NCBI RefSeq assembly: GCF_001665575.1
Contig: NZ_LZSU01000037.1
Coordinates: forward strand, 49,059 to 113,058
Direction: 5' to 3'
Source: Mycobacterium sp. 852013-51886_SCH5428379
GTDB taxonomy: Bacteria; Actinomycetota; Actinomycetes; Mycobacteriales; Mycobacteriaceae
DNA length: 64,000 bases
The position numbers were made by a program, and so were the translations under genes. Shown here piece after piece: positions 62,059 to 64,000 of this stretch. Every line of letters starts with the position of its first letter. Positions within the stretch are counted from its first letter, which is position 1. The notes below the pieces were generated by a model. The model was not told where the DNA came from. It was given only the letters and a program-made list of their open reading frames with translations, and made no database searches.

Positions 62059-63156
62059 ATGGCAGGAACCGGATTCGGCCCCGACATCACCTTTCTCGGC
62101 GTACCGCGCTGCGACCTGGACGATCCGGCCAGCTACGCGGACGCCGACGTCGTCATCCTCGGCGCTCCCCTGGACGGCGGCACGACGTATCGCTCAGGGA
62201 CGCGCTTCGGCCCGTCGGCACTACGGCAGGCCTGTTACTTGCCGCAGAACGGATCGCGCCCCAGCTTGGCGCTGCGGGTGGACGGGCTGACCGATCTGCG
62301 CGTGTACGACGCCGGCGACGTCACGCTCTACAGCGGCGACGTCGAGCAGGCCGTCCGGCTGATCGAGGAGGACGTGTACAAGATCTCCTCGGCGGGCGCC
62401 GTCCCGATCGTGCTCGGCGGTGACCACACCATCGCGTGGCCCGACCACACCGGGGTGGCCCGCCACCACGGGTTCGGCAAGGTGTCGATGATCCACTTCG
62501 ACGCGCACGCCGACACCGGCGACATCCACCTGGGATCGCTTGTCGGACACGGTCTGCCGATGCGCCGGTTGATCGAATCAGGCGCACTGCGCGGCGACCG
62601 GTTCCTGCAGCTGGGTCTGCGCGGGTACTGGCCCGACGAACCGGTGCTGCAGTGGATGGCCGCCCAGGGGCTGCGGTCCTACGAGATGACCGAGATCGTG
62701 GCCCGGGGTTTGGAACCGTGTCTAACCGAGGCTTTCGCGATCGCGACCGACGCGTGCGAAGGGGTGTTCCTGTCGGTGGACATCGACGTGTGCGACCCCG
62801 GTCATGCGCCGGGTACGGGCACACCGGAGCCGGGCGGATTCTCGGCCCGGCAGTTGCTCGACGCCGTCCGCCGGATCTGTTACGAGCTACCGGTCGTCGG
62901 TGTCGACGTCGTGGAGGTGGCGCCGCCGTACGACCATGCCGACATCACCGCGCTACTCGGCAATCGCGTGGTGCTGGAGGTGATCTCGGCCATCGCGCGT
63001 CGGCGCCGGGATGCCGCGGACGGCACCACCTGGGATCCGTCTCAACCGCTGCTGGCGGGCCGCGGCACCGACGAGCAGCTGCGGTTGATCCGCGAGGGCG
63101 AGGAGGCCCGGCGGCGGGGTGAGGGCGGCGGACGGCCGCACCATCACCACCACTGA
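62059..63156 (+). CDS. Ureohydrolase, agmatinase family
   Basis: This 365-residue binuclear-manganese hydrolase has GGDHT (His123), HFDAHADTGD (Asp148, His150, Asp152) and SVDIDVCDPGHAPGTGTPEPGG (Asp241, Asp243), the complete metal set. The family cleaves guanidino compounds to urea and an amine; agmatine, guanidinobutyrate and guanidine are all candidates. The C-terminus ends in five histidines after a Gly-Arg-rich stretch, unusual for the family. Start ATG directly abuts the TetR stop. Confidence 0.87.
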   Translation: MAGTGFGPDITFLGVPRCDLDDPASYADADVVILGAPLDGGTTYRSGTRFGPSALRQACYLPQNGSRPSLALRVDGLTDLRVYDAGDVTLYSGDVEQAVRLIEEDVYKISSAGAVPIVLGGDHTIAWPDHTGVARHHGFGKVSMIHFDAHADTGDIHLGSLVGHGLPMRRLIESGALRGDRFLQLGLRGYWPDEPVLQWMAAQGLRSYEMTEIVARGLEPCLTEAFAIATDACEGVFLSVDIDVCDPGHAPGTGTPEPGGFSARQLLDAVRRICYELPVVGVDVVEVAPPYDHADITALLGNRVVLEVISAIARRRRDAADGTTWDPSQPLLAGRGTDEQLRLIREGEEARRRGEGGGRPHHHHH

Positions 63157-63200
63157 ATCCGGCGCGATTTCTTGTCGGTGGCTGCTGCTTGAATGGGGTC

Positions 63201-64000
63201 ATGTCCAGCGCGGCAGTGTCTTTGGTCAGTCGGGTCAGCCCGAAAGACCGCCTCGAGGTGCTGTTCGACGAGTTCGCCGAGCTGTCCGGTCAGCGCAACG
63301 CGATCGACGGACGCCTGATCGACATCATCGAGGAGATCGACCGCGACAAGCTGTGGGGGATGACCGGCGCCCGCTCCATGGAAGCGCTGGTGGCCTGGAA
63401 GACCGGCGTCACCCCCCGCAACGCCGAGGTCATGGTCACCGTCGCCCGCCGCGCCGAAGAGTTCCCGCGCTGCACCCAAGCCCTACGCGAGGGGCGGCTG
63501 TCGCTGGATCGGCTCGGGGTGCTGGCCGAACACGCCGCCGACGGCTCCGATGAGCACTACATCCAGACCGCCGAGGCCGCCACGGTCACCCAGTTGCGCA
63601 CCGCGGTCAAACTCGAACCCCAACCCCCCAAACCCCAGCCCGCACCGAAAGCCTCCATTACCAAACGCGACCACGGTGACCGCGCCACCTGGACGATCAC
63701 GCTGCCGAAGTTGGACGCCGCGACATTCGACGCCGCCCTGCAATCGCACCGTGATGCCCTGATCCACGACCGCGGCGCCGAGGACGAGGCCCCGTTCCCC
63801 ACCAACCTCGACGCCTTCATGAGCTTGATGGAGGCCGGGTGGGACGCCGACGCCGCACGCCGCCCCCACGGGCAGCACACGACTGTCGTCGTCCATGTCG
63901 ATGTCGAGAAACCCAGCGCCGCCCTGCACCTGGGTCCGCTACTGAGCGATGAGGACCGCCGCTACCTGCTCTGCGATGCGACCTGCGAGGTGTGGTTCGA
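63201..64000 (+). CDS. DUF222/HNH endonuclease family protein, 3' end outside window
   Basis: The frame is open from ATG 63201 to the window edge, 266 complete codons. The sequence DRLEVLFDEFAELSGQRNAIDGRLIDIIEEI, then ALVAWKTGVTPRNAEVMVTVARR and RCTQALREGRLSLDRLGVLAEHA, matches the DUF222 domain of the mycobacterial 13E12 repeat family. The HNH nuclease domain expected at the C-terminus lies beyond the window, although CDATCEVWF at the edge looks like its beginning. Members are multicopy and behave like selfish elements in some genomes. Confidence 0.82.
   Translation, partial: MSSAAVSLVSRVSPKDRLEVLFDEFAELSGQRNAIDGRLIDIIEEIDRDKLWGMTGARSMEALVAWKTGVTPRNAEVMVTVARRAEEFPRCTQALREGRLSLDRLGVLAEHAADGSDEHYIQTAEAATVTQLRTAVKLEPQPPKPQPAPKASITKRDHGDRATWTITLPKLDAATFDAALQSHRDALIHDRGAEDEAPFPTNLDAFMSLMEAGWDADAARRPHGQHTTVVVHVDVEKPSAALHLGPLLSDEDRRYLLCDATCEVWF

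Noticed and set aside
63201..64000. Insertion sequence at the window end
   Set aside because: The protein is DUF222/HNH, not a transposase, and no terminal inverted repeats were seen.

Overview
The window is GC-rich actinobacterial DNA, most likely from a fast-growing mycobacterium (Mycolicibacterium type). The evidence is the ESX-1 genes mycP1, eccE1, espB and espL, a PtpB-type phosphatase directly behind fadE2, a proton-translocating transhydrogenase next door, paired class I methyltransferases, an HNH/DUF222 protein, and several leaderless or GTG/TTG starts. Genes are tightly packed, no gap exceeds about 200 bases, and no transposase, prophage or CRISPR array was seen.

Layout. 1-8.7 kb: end of a glycosyltransferase, pntA-pntB, a DUF4436 membrane protein, two acyl-CoA dehydrogenases, a GNAT protein and ptpB. 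8.7-14.5 kb: a reverse-strand operon (short-chain dehydrogenase, quinone oxidoreductase, haloacid dehalogenase, DUF456), a forward DUF7064/7065-like protein, and two methyltransferases. From memory, 1-14.5 kb resembles M. tuberculosis Rv0145-Rv0157. 14.6-19.4 kb: two divergent TetR regulators, each with a palindrome, a FUSC-type transporter, a pirin and a small protein. 19.4-25.3 kb: a complete fructose phosphotransferase system (ptsI, fruR, fruK, fruA, ptsH) with an operator/promoter region between the divergent ptsI and fruR.

25.4-30.1 kb: mycP1-eccE1-espB-espL, the tail of an ESX-1 locus, standing without the ESX-1 core (eccA/B/C/D, esxA/B, PE/PPE) on either side. 30.1-32.7 kb: a flavin-dependent acyl-CoA-dehydrogenase-like enzyme, an SDR and a glyoxalase-fold protein.

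32.7-44.1 kb is the centrepiece: a complete selenocysteine system. It holds selD, the tRNA-Sec gene selC (95 nt, anticodon UCA), a DUF488 gene, selA, selB, nhaA, and a three-subunit membrane formate dehydrogenase. The catalytic subunit is read through an in-frame UGA at 39458-39460. A SECIS hairpin with a GGUCU loop begins 11 nt after that UGA. SelD makes selenophosphate, SelA converts Ser-tRNA-Sec to Sec-tRNA-Sec, SelB delivers it at the hairpin, and the only visible client is the neighbouring FdhA.

44-64 kb: signalling proteins (STAS, GAF-ANTAR, GGDEF), membrane proteins (VTT family, MscS), an EEP-family phosphodiesterase, a CobW GTPase, a secreted protein, DUF3159, a stand-alone LigD-type polymerase, a second molybdopterin oxidoreductase, a cation/proton antiporter divergent from a TrkA protein, a metallophosphoesterase, an SDR, an operon of solute-binding lipoprotein, TetR and ureohydrolase, and the start of an HNH/DUF222 gene cut by the window end.
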